From Rhodoluna sp. (GTDB taxonomy: Bacteria > Actinomycetota > Actinomycetes > Actinomycetales > Microbacteriaceae): 64,000 bases of DNA. Every line of letters begins with the position of its first letter. Within the stretch, counting starts at the first letter, position 1. Shown piece after piece: positions 17,690 through 25,076 of this stretch. The position numbers were made by a program, and so were the translations under genes. A model generated the notes under the pieces. That model saw only the letters and a program-made list of their open reading frames with translations, did not search any database and was not told the origin of the DNA. The DNA lies in NCBI GenBank assembly GCA_024641985.1, contig JAHEBZ010000001.1:140056-204055 (forward strand), in the 5' to 3' direction.

Positions 17690-20385
17690 TTTCTCGCAGC
17701 TCTGCACGCCTAATCGGCCTAACACTTGCAATGGTGTTGGCCTTTATTGGCATGTTTGCGCTGCAACCGGCACCCAAGGCAAATGCCGCCGATGTTAAAC
17801 GCTTCGACCCGGGCCTCATCATCAGCGACAGCGTATTTTTCGACTTTGGCACCATGACTGTTGCCGAGATTCAGCGTTTTTTAGAAAGCAAGGTGCCTGT
17901 CTGCGACGATAACGATGGTGGCCCAAAGTGTTTGCGAAATTATATCTCCGACACTGTCGACAAAGTTGGCGAAGATGGGCGCTGCAAGCCGTTTGTTGGC
18001 AAAACACAGCAGACCGCTGCTCAAATCATCTATGAGGTTTCGCGGGCCTGTGGCATAAACCCTCGCGTGCTGTTGGTAAAGCTGCAAAAAGAGCAGGGTC
18101 TAATTCAATCCAAAGACCCAACCGCATACATGTATAAGGCCGCAATGGGTTATGGCTGCCCAGATTCAGACCCGGCGATTTGCGGCAAGGTTTATGTGGG
18201 CCTCTTCAATCAGCTTTATCACGCGGCTGGCCAGTTGAATTGGTATGACGACCCGCGAAGCTCTTTTGTGCAAAACAAAAAGCTGCCGCTTGGCAAAGTT
18301 TCTAAGGTTCTGCTCAACCCCACTTCAAGTTGCGGCACCAAAGAGGTGCTCATCAAAAGCAACGCCACCAGGGCCCTATATTTCTATACGCCTTACACGC
18401 CGAACGACGCCGCGCTAAAAAACCTGTATGGTTCGGGAGATAGCTGCAGCGCCTATGGCAACCGCAACTTTTGGCGCTTCTTCACCGACTGGTTTGGCGA
18501 CCCCGTTGGCGGTGGCTTCTTGCTCAAAAGCGCAACCAGCGGCACCTATCTGATTGTCGACAACAATAAATATTTGATCAGTGATGCCGACACCGTTAAG
18601 GCCCTTGCACCGCTTGGGCCCCTTGGCACAATTTCTGCCGACTACCTAAACACCTTCGCCGATGCCGGCACCATGACCAGAGTGGTCAAGGCCATCACCG
18701 GGCAGCTCTATTACGTTGATGCTGGCAAAAAATACACCTTCTCGAGTTGCGATCAGGTCACTAGCTTTGGTCTCGATTGCGCCAAAGCAATCGTGCTAAC
18801 TGCCTCGCAACTTGCTGCTCTGCCTTCGGGTGGCCCGGTTACGGCCTATGTAGCCGGCGATAACGCCGACACCTACATCGTTCAAAACGGGCTAAAAAGG
18901 CAAATCCTTGACCAAGAGTCTTTGACGGCTGCGGGCATCTCTGTTCCGGCGCTATCGAATCTAAAAATTAGTGCGTTGGGGCACCTTGGCTGGGGCAAGC
19001 CCATCATTCGTAACGGTGCCATGTTCACCAATGTCACCAACGGCAACCTTGGTCTTTATTCAAACGACAGTTACTCCGAAGTCAGCAAGGCAACCGCAGC
19101 CGAAATCGATTTCACCAAATGGTTCATTCCATCGACCGGCAAAATGACAACCCCGGGGCTTTCGCAGGTGGCCAATATTTCTGTGATTCAAACAATCGTG
19201 TCTAGCGGCACCGGTGCCCACTTTCTAATCGCGGCCGATGGCAAACGGGTCATCGAAAACGGGGCCGAACTTGTCAAAGATGCTCAGATTCTGGCCGACC
19301 CGATCTTAAATTTGATTCCAAATTCGGCCGCCAAAGCTCTCAAGGCTCCGTTTTTTGCTAAATCGTCGGCTGAAAATCCGATTTATTTGGTGCGCAACCT
19401 GCAAAAACGCATCATTCTTACCGGGGCCGATCGGGCCAAGTTTGCTCCTGCCATGAGCGATGCAACAATTCAAATTCTTTCGCCTTCGGCAATGGCCATG
19501 GTTGCTACGGGGCAACCCGCTTTCGCACCCGGAACCTACCTAAAAGCAAGCGACTCTTCGGTTAATTACCTAATCGATGGTTACGAGCGAGCGCTAATTG
19601 TGCCCAGCACAGACAAAGCTTCGCAACTGGGCCTAGTTGGCAAACCTCGGGTCATCAAGGCCACCGACTTCAAGGGGTATAACAAAAAGACCGCAATCGA
19701 AACCAGCAAAATACTTTGCCAAGAACAGTTGTTTATGGCGGTCGGCGGCAAGCTCAGTGGCATCTCTGTGGCCGATGCAGCTCACTACCCGGGGGCGGTT
19801 CTCAGCCTCGATTCCCTAACCTGTGCAACCCTAAAAAAGAATTTGGCTGCCGACGACAGGTTGAACCAAATTGGTCGTTTCATTCGCACCCCCGACAGGC
19901 AACTTTGGTTGATTCAAAAGGGCAAAAAGCGCTTGATTGCCAATGCCGCGGCCTATCAGCTGCTGGTCGGCGACCGGGTTGCATTGGTGGCAGTTGATGC
20001 CTACTTTGGTTCACTGATACCGGTGGGTGTTAAGGCCCCGGCAACTCTGGTCGAGGCCACGTCAGCGCCAAGCCCCGTGGCAACTGCAACCGCTTCGCCT
20101 AGCCCAAGCGCCTCACCAAAGCCCAGCGTCTCGCCATCGCCAAGCCCAAGCGCCTCACCAAAGCCCAGCGTTCCCCCATCGCCTAGCCCAACGGTTTCGC
20201 CCAAGCCGTCGGCTTCGCCTAGCCCAACGGCTTCACCCAAGCCAGCAACATACACGGTGGTTTCGGGCGACACCCTCACTCGCATTGCCAGCCGCTTCGC
20301 CGTGAGCCTGAGCGCGCTCATGACCGCCAATAAAATTACCGATGCAAATAACATTCGCATCGGGCAAGTGCTTCAAATTCCATAG
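17686..20385 (+). CDS. Large secreted protein: lysozyme-like domain, repeated YxIxxGxKR modules, Ser-Pro linker, LysM
   Basis: An 899-residue exported protein. A signal peptide ends near PKANA (about residue 34). Residues about 60-270 hold a lysozyme/transglycosylase-like region with INPRVLLVKLQKEQGLI (candidate catalytic Glu near 135) and a GYGCPDS segment. From about 285 to 760 come at least seven weak repeats of a YLIxxGxKRxI type (for example near 288, 342, 396, 512, 566, 627 and 741). A Ser-Pro linker (about 800-855) leads to a C-terminal LysM domain (YTVVSGDTLTRIASRF to the end) that should bind peptidoglycan. Start is TTG overlapping the lipoprotein stop. The hydrolase role is inference. 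Confidence 0.75.
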   Translation: MISRSSARLIGLTLAMVLAFIGMFALQPAPKANAADVKRFDPGLIISDSVFFDFGTMTVAEIQRFLESKVPVCDDNDGGPKCLRNYISDTVDKVGEDGRCKPFVGKTQQTAAQIIYEVSRACGINPRVLLVKLQKEQGLIQSKDPTAYMYKAAMGYGCPDSDPAICGKVYVGLFNQLYHAAGQLNWYDDPRSSFVQNKKLPLGKVSKVLLNPTSSCGTKEVLIKSNATRALYFYTPYTPNDAALKNLYGSGDSCSAYGNRNFWRFFTDWFGDPVGGGFLLKSATSGTYLIVDNNKYLISDADTVKALAPLGPLGTISADYLNTFADAGTMTRVVKAITGQLYYVDAGKKYTFSSCDQVTSFGLDCAKAIVLTASQLAALPSGGPVTAYVAGDNADTYIVQNGLKRQILDQESLTAAGISVPALSNLKISALGHLGWGKPIIRNGAMFTNVTNGNLGLYSNDSYSEVSKATAAEIDFTKWFIPSTGKMTTPGLSQVANISVIQTIVSSGTGAHFLIAADGKRVIENGAELVKDAQILADPILNLIPNSAAKALKAPFFAKSSAENPIYLVRNLQKRIILTGADRAKFAPAMSDATIQILSPSAMAMVATGQPAFAPGTYLKASDSSVNYLIDGYERALIVPSTDKASQLGLVGKPRVIKATDFKGYNKKTAIETSKILCQEQLFMAVGGKLSGISVADAAHYPGAVLSLDSLTCATLKKNLAADDRLNQIGRFIRTPDRQLWLIQKGKKRLIANAAAYQLLVGDRVALVAVDAYFGSLIPVGVKAPATLVEATSAPSPVATATASPSPSASPKPSVSPSPSPSASPKPSVPPSPSPTVSPKPSASPSPTASPKPATYTVVSGDTLTRIASRFAVSLSALMTANKITDANNIRIGQVLQIP
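20101..20249 (+). repeat. Tandem repeat coding for the Ser-Pro linker
   Basis: Two nearly identical 42-base units (20101-20142 and 20143-20184) are followed by two shorter, diverged units from 20185 and 20221. Each encodes SPSASPKPSVSPSP-like residues, a flexible wall-spanning linker ahead of the LysM domain. Repeats of this kind can vary in copy number. Confidence 0.8.
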
Positions 20386-20388
20386 ACT
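20383..20388 (+). promoter_or_regulatory. Leaderless-type -10 of the nucleotidyltransferase gene (TAGACT)
   Basis: TAGACT, spacer TGAGCC (six bases), then the ATG at 20395. It overlaps the stop codon of the LysM protein gene. Confidence 0.5.
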
Positions 20389-20394
20389 TGAGCC

Positions 20395-21087
20395 ATGTCT
20401 AAACAGGTTGTAATTCTTGCCGCTGGCATGGGCACGCGCCTTGCCCGCCCACTGCCAAAGCCGCTCACCGAGTTGCGTGATGGCCGCTCGATCATGAAGC
20501 AGCAGATCGACAACCTAAAATTTGCGTTCGCCGACACCTATCGAGTTATGATCGTTGTCGGGTTCAAGCTCGAAGCAATCATCGAACGCTTTCCTGAGGC
20601 AACCTTTGTTTATAACGAGGTTTACGACCAAACCAATACATCAAAGAGCTTGCTAAAGGCTCTTCGCGCTTCGGGTGACGGCGGTGTGCTTTGGATGAAC
20701 GGCGATGTTGTGTTCGACCCAAACGTGCTAACCCGCGTTGCCCCCCTGATGGATGCCGGGCAGTCTTTTGTGGTGGTAAACACATCAAAAGTTAGCGACG
20801 AAGAGGTTAAATACACTCTCGATGGCGAAGGTTTTATCGACCAGCTTTCGAAGCAGGTAACCCCGGCGCTTGGCGAAGCAGTTGGCATTAACTATGTTTC
20901 GGCAGCCGACAAAGCGGCTTTGATTCTGCGTCTCGATGAAGTTGGCGATCAAGATTATTTTGAACGCGGAATCGAATTTGGCATTCAAGGTGACGGCCTA
21001 AAATTCAAGGCCGTAGACATCAGCGATCTTTACGCTGTAGAAGTCGACTTCGCAGAGGACCTCGAGCGAGCAAACGAGCTCTTTTAG
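20395..21087 (+). CDS. LicC-like nucleotidyltransferase
   Basis: A 230-residue sugar/polyol/choline-phosphate nucleotidyltransferase: VVILAAGMGTRLARPLPKPL at the N-terminus, VLWMNGDVVFDP as the metal-binding aspartate, and a C-terminal VEVDFAEDLERANELF as in LicC-type cytidylyltransferases. It would make an NDP- or CDP-activated precursor for the wall polymer; it could supply the donor for the TagF-like enzyme, but substrate cannot be read from the sequence. Its 3' end overlaps the convergent polymerase/ligase gene by 68 bases. Confidence 0.8.
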   Translation: MSKQVVILAAGMGTRLARPLPKPLTELRDGRSIMKQQIDNLKFAFADTYRVMIVVGFKLEAIIERFPEATFVYNEVYDQTNTSKSLLKALRASGDGGVLWMNGDVVFDPNVLTRVAPLMDAGQSFVVVNTSKVSDEEVKYTLDGEGFIDQLSKQVTPALGEAVGINYVSAADKAALILRLDEVGDQDYFERGIEFGIQGDGLKFKAVDISDLYAVEVDFAEDLERANELF

Positions 21088-22405
21088 GCGACCGGCCGCG
21101 GGGTTCTAAAAACTCTTCGGGCTCATTAACTTTCACGGCAAAAATTACTAGCAGCACCCAGCCGATTTCGATCAGCATGCGGCTTTCGGTGAGGCTCCAA
21201 ACCAACAGGCCCATGAACAGCAAAATTGGCCACAAATAAAGTGCGCTGGTGTGCCGCACGGCTAGGCGCCAAAGCTTGATGAAGGTCAACAAAAGCAGGG
21301 TCAAAAACAACGCCAAGCCAATCAGCCCCAGCTGCATAGTCACATCCAGGTATGCATTGTGCGCCTGATAGTAGGGAACATTTTTTATCACGACCAGGCC
21401 TTCGAAGGGCTTTACCCCTGGCACCCAGTGGCTGATCCAGCCCCAACCCTGAATGGGCTTTTGCTCAATCAGGCCAAGCACCAACTTCCAGATTCCGCTG
21501 CGGCCTGTCATGTCGGGGCTCTTGCCAAAGAACTCAAAAACCTGTGCCCTGAATGCCAACACGATGGCCGCCATGGTGCCCGAAACTGCCCAGGCAACCC
21601 GATAGTAACGATGCCTGGTGTCGCGGTCTTTACCCTCGGCAGCAATCGAAACCAAGGCGGCTGCGGCAACTGCTGCGAGGGCAAAACCGATTCCTGCAGA
21701 CTTAGCCAAAACCACGGCAATCAGCGCCAGCGCAGCGCTCACGGCGCTCAGCGGGCGATTCGTGGCGATGATGGCATATTCGACTGCAAAGACCACCAAA
21801 CCAATCATGGCCGCAAAGGCAAGCAGGTTCGAGTTGCCACCGATGCCCTGAATTCTTTCGCCATCAAACAGGTGCCCGCCTGTCCAATAGAAGGCAGCCG
21901 CCGGAGGTTTGTCACCCTCGTAGTTTTTGAAAATCGGGGCAATCGGCCCACGCACAATGGCCGCTGCAATGAATTCGAAAATGAAAGAGCTGATCAAAAT
22001 GAATCGCACCACGTTGGCAAAGACTCGCAGCAAGTGGCGCCAACTGAATTGGCTAACCATAAACAACCCAAAGCCCGTGGTTAACACTTGCGACAAAGTT
22101 GCCAATAGCGTGAAACCCGGGTAGGCAGACCATAAAGTGCTAATCAACATGTAGCCCAGCAGAGCTGTGAGCGGCCAGGGCACAATTTTGAGAGTGCTGA
22201 TTGGGTCACCCTTGAACAGCAAAGTGAAGCTGCCGATGGCGATGGTAGCCAGAACCGCGCCCCAGCCATACCAGCCCACTGTGTAGCGAACCGCATCGCC
22301 AGCCAATAGCGTGAAAACCGCAAGATAGGCGAGCCAGGTTTTTGCTCGGTAACCCTTTTCACGCGTGTTGTAAATCACGCGTATCGGTTGGGTTAGTGCG
22401 TTCAT
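21020..22405 (-). CDS. O-antigen ligase/polymerase-family membrane protein
   Basis: About 461 residues with ten or more membrane segments. The Wzy_C-type signature is near the C-terminal third: MTGRSGIWKLVLGLIEQKPI, GWGWISHW and YYQAHNAYLDVTMQLGLIG. Such proteins ligate or polymerise lipid-linked glycans on the outer face of the membrane. I chose ATG 22405 because it has AGGAAG 7 bases upstream; a longer frame to 22501 would run into manA. The basic C-terminal tail is encoded antisense to the 3' end of the nucleotidyltransferase gene. Confidence 0.85.
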   Translation of the reverse strand: MNALTQPIRVIYNTREKGYRAKTWLAYLAVFTLLAGDAVRYTVGWYGWGAVLATIAIGSFTLLFKGDPISTLKIVPWPLTALLGYMLISTLWSAYPGFTLLATLSQVLTTGFGLFMVSQFSWRHLLRVFANVVRFILISSFIFEFIAAAIVRGPIAPIFKNYEGDKPPAAAFYWTGGHLFDGERIQGIGGNSNLLAFAAMIGLVVFAVEYAIIATNRPLSAVSAALALIAVVLAKSAGIGFALAAVAAAALVSIAAEGKDRDTRHRYYRVAWAVSGTMAAIVLAFRAQVFEFFGKSPDMTGRSGIWKLVLGLIEQKPIQGWGWISHWVPGVKPFEGLVVIKNVPYYQAHNAYLDVTMQLGLIGLALFLTLLLLTFIKLWRLAVRHTSALYLWPILLFMGLLVWSLTESRMLIEIGWVLLVIFAVKVNEPEEFLEPRGRSPKRARLLARGPLRSRLLQRKDR

Positions 22406-22490
22406 CTTGGCTTCCTGTTTGGCAAGTTCCTCAAGTCTATTTTGGTTATCGCTGGTTAGGCTTAGTTCGTTAACTTGCGAGGGGAAAACA

Positions 22491-23636
22491 TTGCTGATCA
22501 AGATTGCTAACTTTGCGCGCGATTACGCGTGGGGTTCGCGCACGCTCATCAGTGATTATTTTGGAACCCCGGCCACAGGGCAGCCGATGGCCGAAATTTG
22601 GTTCGGCACTCACCCGGGATCACCAGCCGTGACCGTTGACTCGGGCAAACCGCTGCAAGAGGCAATCGGGCACAGCCTTTCGTTTTTGCTAAAAATTCTT
22701 GCAGCCGAGAGCCCGTTATCGATTCAGGCTCATCCCAATTTGGCGCAAGCCCAAGCCGGCTTTGAACGCGAGAACGCGGCGGGCATTGCACCGTTTGCTG
22801 CAAACCGAAACTATAAAGACGATCAGCACAAGCCCGAGATGATTATTGCGCTAACCGAGTTCGAGGCGCTTTGCGGGTTCAAGCCCCACACAGAAATCGA
22901 ATTCTTCCTAGCCGATTTGGCCCAACATCCAGGGGTTAGCCAGGGAATGCGCGCCATCGCCGCTGAATGGCTCGAACTTCTTGGGCAACCAGAAGGTTTA
23001 AAAAAGCTTTTCGTCAACATCCTGTCGCGTCGCGGCAACCTAGATGGCGTTACCGCAGAACTAACCAACCTGGCCGAATTTGAGGGGCAGTTTGCCCTCG
23101 CCGAACGGCTTAACCTGCTTTACCCAGGCGACCCGGGCGTGGTGCTGGCTCTGCTAATGAATCACGTTTACCTCGAACCAGGCCAGGCTTTGTTCTTGCC
23201 GGCTGGCAACATCCACGCCTATTTGTCGGGTTTGGGGGTCGAAATCATGGCCGCATCAGACAATGTGCTGCGGGGTGGATTGACCGCAAAGCACATCGAC
23301 ACCAACGAGCTGGCTAATGTTCTAGATTTCAGCACTGAGGCGGTGTCCAAGATCCAAACTCGCGAGTTGGTGGCCGGCCTGGTTGAATACCCGGCGGCAG
23401 TTGATGAGTTCATTACCTATCGCGCCGAATTGTCTGGTGCCAATATTCTGGCCGATCTAAATCTGCCCGGCGAGAGCATCTTCTTGTGCACGGCCGGCGA
23501 GGTTGCGGTTAGCACAAGCCTCGATGAGCGCTTGGTTTTGCGCAGGGGAGAGGCCGCCTATCTTTCGGGCGATGCCAAAAAGTTCAGCCTGGCAGGTTCT
23601 GGAACCTGCTTCATGGCAACCAGCCCAAAGGCTTAG
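22491..23636 (+). CDS. manA: Mannose-6-phosphate isomerase, class I
   Basis: A 381-residue zinc isomerase linking fructose-6-P and mannose-6-P. N-terminal NFARDYAWGSRTLISDYFG, zinc-ligand segments IQAHPN and DQHKPEMIIAL, and FLPAGNIHAYLSG in the cupin domain are clear. The start is TTG at 22491 with GAGGGG just upstream. With phosphomannomutase (manB) at 29.7 kb it gives mannose-1-phosphate for glycan synthesis. It shares a CTAA/TTAG stop overlap of four bases with galE. Confidence 0.95.
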   Translation: MLIKIANFARDYAWGSRTLISDYFGTPATGQPMAEIWFGTHPGSPAVTVDSGKPLQEAIGHSLSFLLKILAAESPLSIQAHPNLAQAQAGFERENAAGIAPFAANRNYKDDQHKPEMIIALTEFEALCGFKPHTEIEFFLADLAQHPGVSQGMRAIAAEWLELLGQPEGLKKLFVNILSRRGNLDGVTAELTNLAEFEGQFALAERLNLLYPGDPGVVLALLMNHVYLEPGQALFLPAGNIHAYLSGLGVEIMAASDNVLRGGLTAKHIDTNELANVLDFSTEAVSKIQTRELVAGLVEYPAAVDEFITYRAELSGANILADLNLPGESIFLCTAGEVAVSTSLDERLVLRRGEAAYLSGDAKKFSLAGSGTCFMATSPKA

Positions 23637-24592
23637 CCCTTAGCTAGCCAAGCTGATTGAATAATCTCGTGCAGGCCGTTCTTGGCCTGCCAGCCAAGCT
23701 CCGCTTTGATGCGGTCTACGTTGGCGCAGAGCGCCGGTGGGTCACCAGCGCGACGGCTTTGAACATCGATGTCAAAATTCAAGCCCGATACCTGCTTGAT
23801 TTCGGCAAGAACCTCGAAAACGCTCGAGCCATTGCCGGTGCCAACGTTGAAGGTGTCAAATTTTCGGTCGTCGCGCTCTAGGTAATCAAGTGCGCTGATG
23901 TGCGCCTCGGCTAAATCGAGAACGTGCACATAGTCGCGAACGCAGCTGCCATCTTGGGTTGGGTAGTCGGCGCCAAACACAATAGGAGCCTTGCCTGCAT
24001 CAAGAGCGGCAAAGACAATCGGCACGAGGTTCATGATTGCTGTGTCGGCAAGATCGTTCCAGCCGGCGCCGGCAACGTTGAAATAGCGCAGGTTTGCGCC
24101 GCGCAGCCCCCACGCCTTAGCCGCGTTAGAAACCATCCACTCGCCAATCAACTTGGTTTGACCGTATGGGTTAATCGGTGCGCAAAGCGCATCTTCTGAA
24201 ACCGAATCAACATCGGGCATGCCATAGGTTGCCGCGCTCGATGAAAACACAAGGCGCGTCACATTCGTTTGGCGCATCGCCTCGAGCAGGTGGGTCATGC
24301 CGCCCACGTTTTGATCAAAATAGTGCTCGGGTTGCGCAACCGAAACGCCCACCTGTTTTTTGGCGGCGAAGTGAATAACTGATGAAACTTCGTATTTATT
24401 TATTGCTTCGACAAGGCGTTCAACCGCATCCGCAGCAGCCAGGTCGAGGTTGATCAAAGGTGCGTTGCCGATTCGCGATACGAGGCCCGTGTCGAGGTCA
24501 TCGACCACCACCACATCGAGGTTTCGCTGTTGTAACAATCGCACAACGTGAGAACCGATATAACCCGCACCGCCAGTGATCAAAATGCTCAT
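23633..24592 (-). CDS. galE: UDP-glucose 4-epimerase
   Basis: A 319-residue short-chain dehydrogenase/reductase. NAD-binding ILITGGAGYIGSHVVRLL opens the protein; the catalytic YGQTK (YxxxK) and SSSAATYGMP follow, with SCVRDYVHVLDLAEAH as in GalE. It interconverts UDP-glucose and UDP-galactose, giving galactose units for surface glycans. ATG 24592 is preferred over in-frame starts further up because the NAD motif begins right after it. Confidence 0.95.
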   Translation of the reverse strand: MSILITGGAGYIGSHVVRLLQQRNLDVVVVDDLDTGLVSRIGNAPLINLDLAAADAVERLVEAINKYEVSSVIHFAAKKQVGVSVAQPEHYFDQNVGGMTHLLEAMRQTNVTRLVFSSSAATYGMPDVDSVSEDALCAPINPYGQTKLIGEWMVSNAAKAWGLRGANLRYFNVAGAGWNDLADTAIMNLVPIVFAALDAGKAPIVFGADYPTQDGSCVRDYVHVLDLAEAHISALDYLERDDRKFDTFNVGTGNGSSVFEVLAEIKQVSGLNFDIDVQSRRAGDPPALCANVDRIKAELGWQAKNGLHEIIQSAWLAKG

Positions 24593-24599
24593 AAATACA

Positions 24600-24605
24600 A
24601 GGATA
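24600..24605 (-). promoter_or_regulatory. Leaderless-type -10 of galE (TATCCT)
   Basis: TATCCT on the minus strand, seven bases before the galE ATG, with no ribosome binding site between. Confidence 0.45.
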
Positions 24606-24654
24606 CTGGGCATTTGAAGGCTCAACCGAGGGCTTAGGGTTGACGAATCTCAAC

Positions 24655-24684
24655 TTGACACGGGGGGAGTTACAACGGTGTAAT
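24655..24684 (+). promoter_or_regulatory. whiB2 promoter
   Basis: A perfect -35 TTGACA (24655-24660), 18-base spacer and -10 TGTAAT (24679-24684), with a short GTTACA/TGTAATTAC symmetry over the -10. The leader is about 60 bases and ends with an AAGGA ribosome binding site. It is the clearest two-box sigma-A-type promoter in the window. Confidence 0.7.
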
Positions 24685-24749
24685 TACAACCACGGAAGTA
24701 TTTCGCAAGGTTTCACTAAGACAGTGAAATCTGGGGTAAGGAAAAAGAC

Positions 24750-25055
24750 ATGGATAGTCGTAATCGCGTACCAGAAAACTGGTTTGTCGATCCACTTCGA
24801 CTTGGCGTCGCGGGGGCGTACTCAAATGGAGACTCAGATCCACTAGCTTGGCAGGCTGATGCGCTCTGCGCCCAGACCGACCCAGAAGCTTTCTTTCCTG
24901 AAAAGGGTGGCTCAACTCGCGATGCAAAGCGCATCTGTTCTGGCTGCGACGTAAAGGCTCAGTGCCTCGACTATGCACTTGCTAACGACGAGCGCTTCGG
25001 CATCTGGGGCGGCTTGTCAGAGCGCGAACGCCGCAAGCTAAAGAAGCGCGCCTAA
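24750..25055 (+). CDS. whiB2: WhiB-family iron-sulfur transcription factor (WhiB2/WhmD-like)
   Basis: A 101-residue Wbl protein. The four iron-sulfur cysteines are C40, C63, C66 and C72; the G(I/V)WGG turn (GIWGGLSERERRKLKKR) and basic C-terminus are intact. WhiB2/WhmD controls septation and division genes in actinobacteria. The assignment rests on DALCAQTDPEAFFPEKGGSTR and on position next to DUF5719 and manB, the place of Rv3260c in mycobacteria. It has its own strong promoter. Confidence 0.93.
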   Translation: MDSRNRVPENWFVDPLRLGVAGAYSNGDSDPLAWQADALCAQTDPEAFFPEKGGSTRDAKRICSGCDVKAQCLDYALANDERFGIWGGLSERERRKLKKRA

Positions 25056-25076
25056 ACAACGGCCTAGGCCGAACCC

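Noticed and set aside
20101-20249. CRISPR-like array
   Set aside because: The repeats are directly adjacent, in frame and encode a Ser-Pro linker; there are no unique spacers or cas genes.
20001-20360. Long minus-strand frame opposite the Ser-Pro linker (Gly-Leu-Gly-rich)
   Set aside because: It is the antisense of a simple tandem repeat and shows no signal, start site or neighbour support.
21359-22084. 241-codon plus-strand frame opposite the O-antigen-ligase-type gene
   Set aside because: Composition is rich in Cys, His and Asn with no hydrophobic pattern or motif, as expected for antisense of membrane-protein codons.
22407-22490. Upstream extension of manA
   Set aside because: The added residues run over the start region of the divergent ligase gene and do not resemble manA; TTG 22491 has GAGGGG and begins the family sequence.
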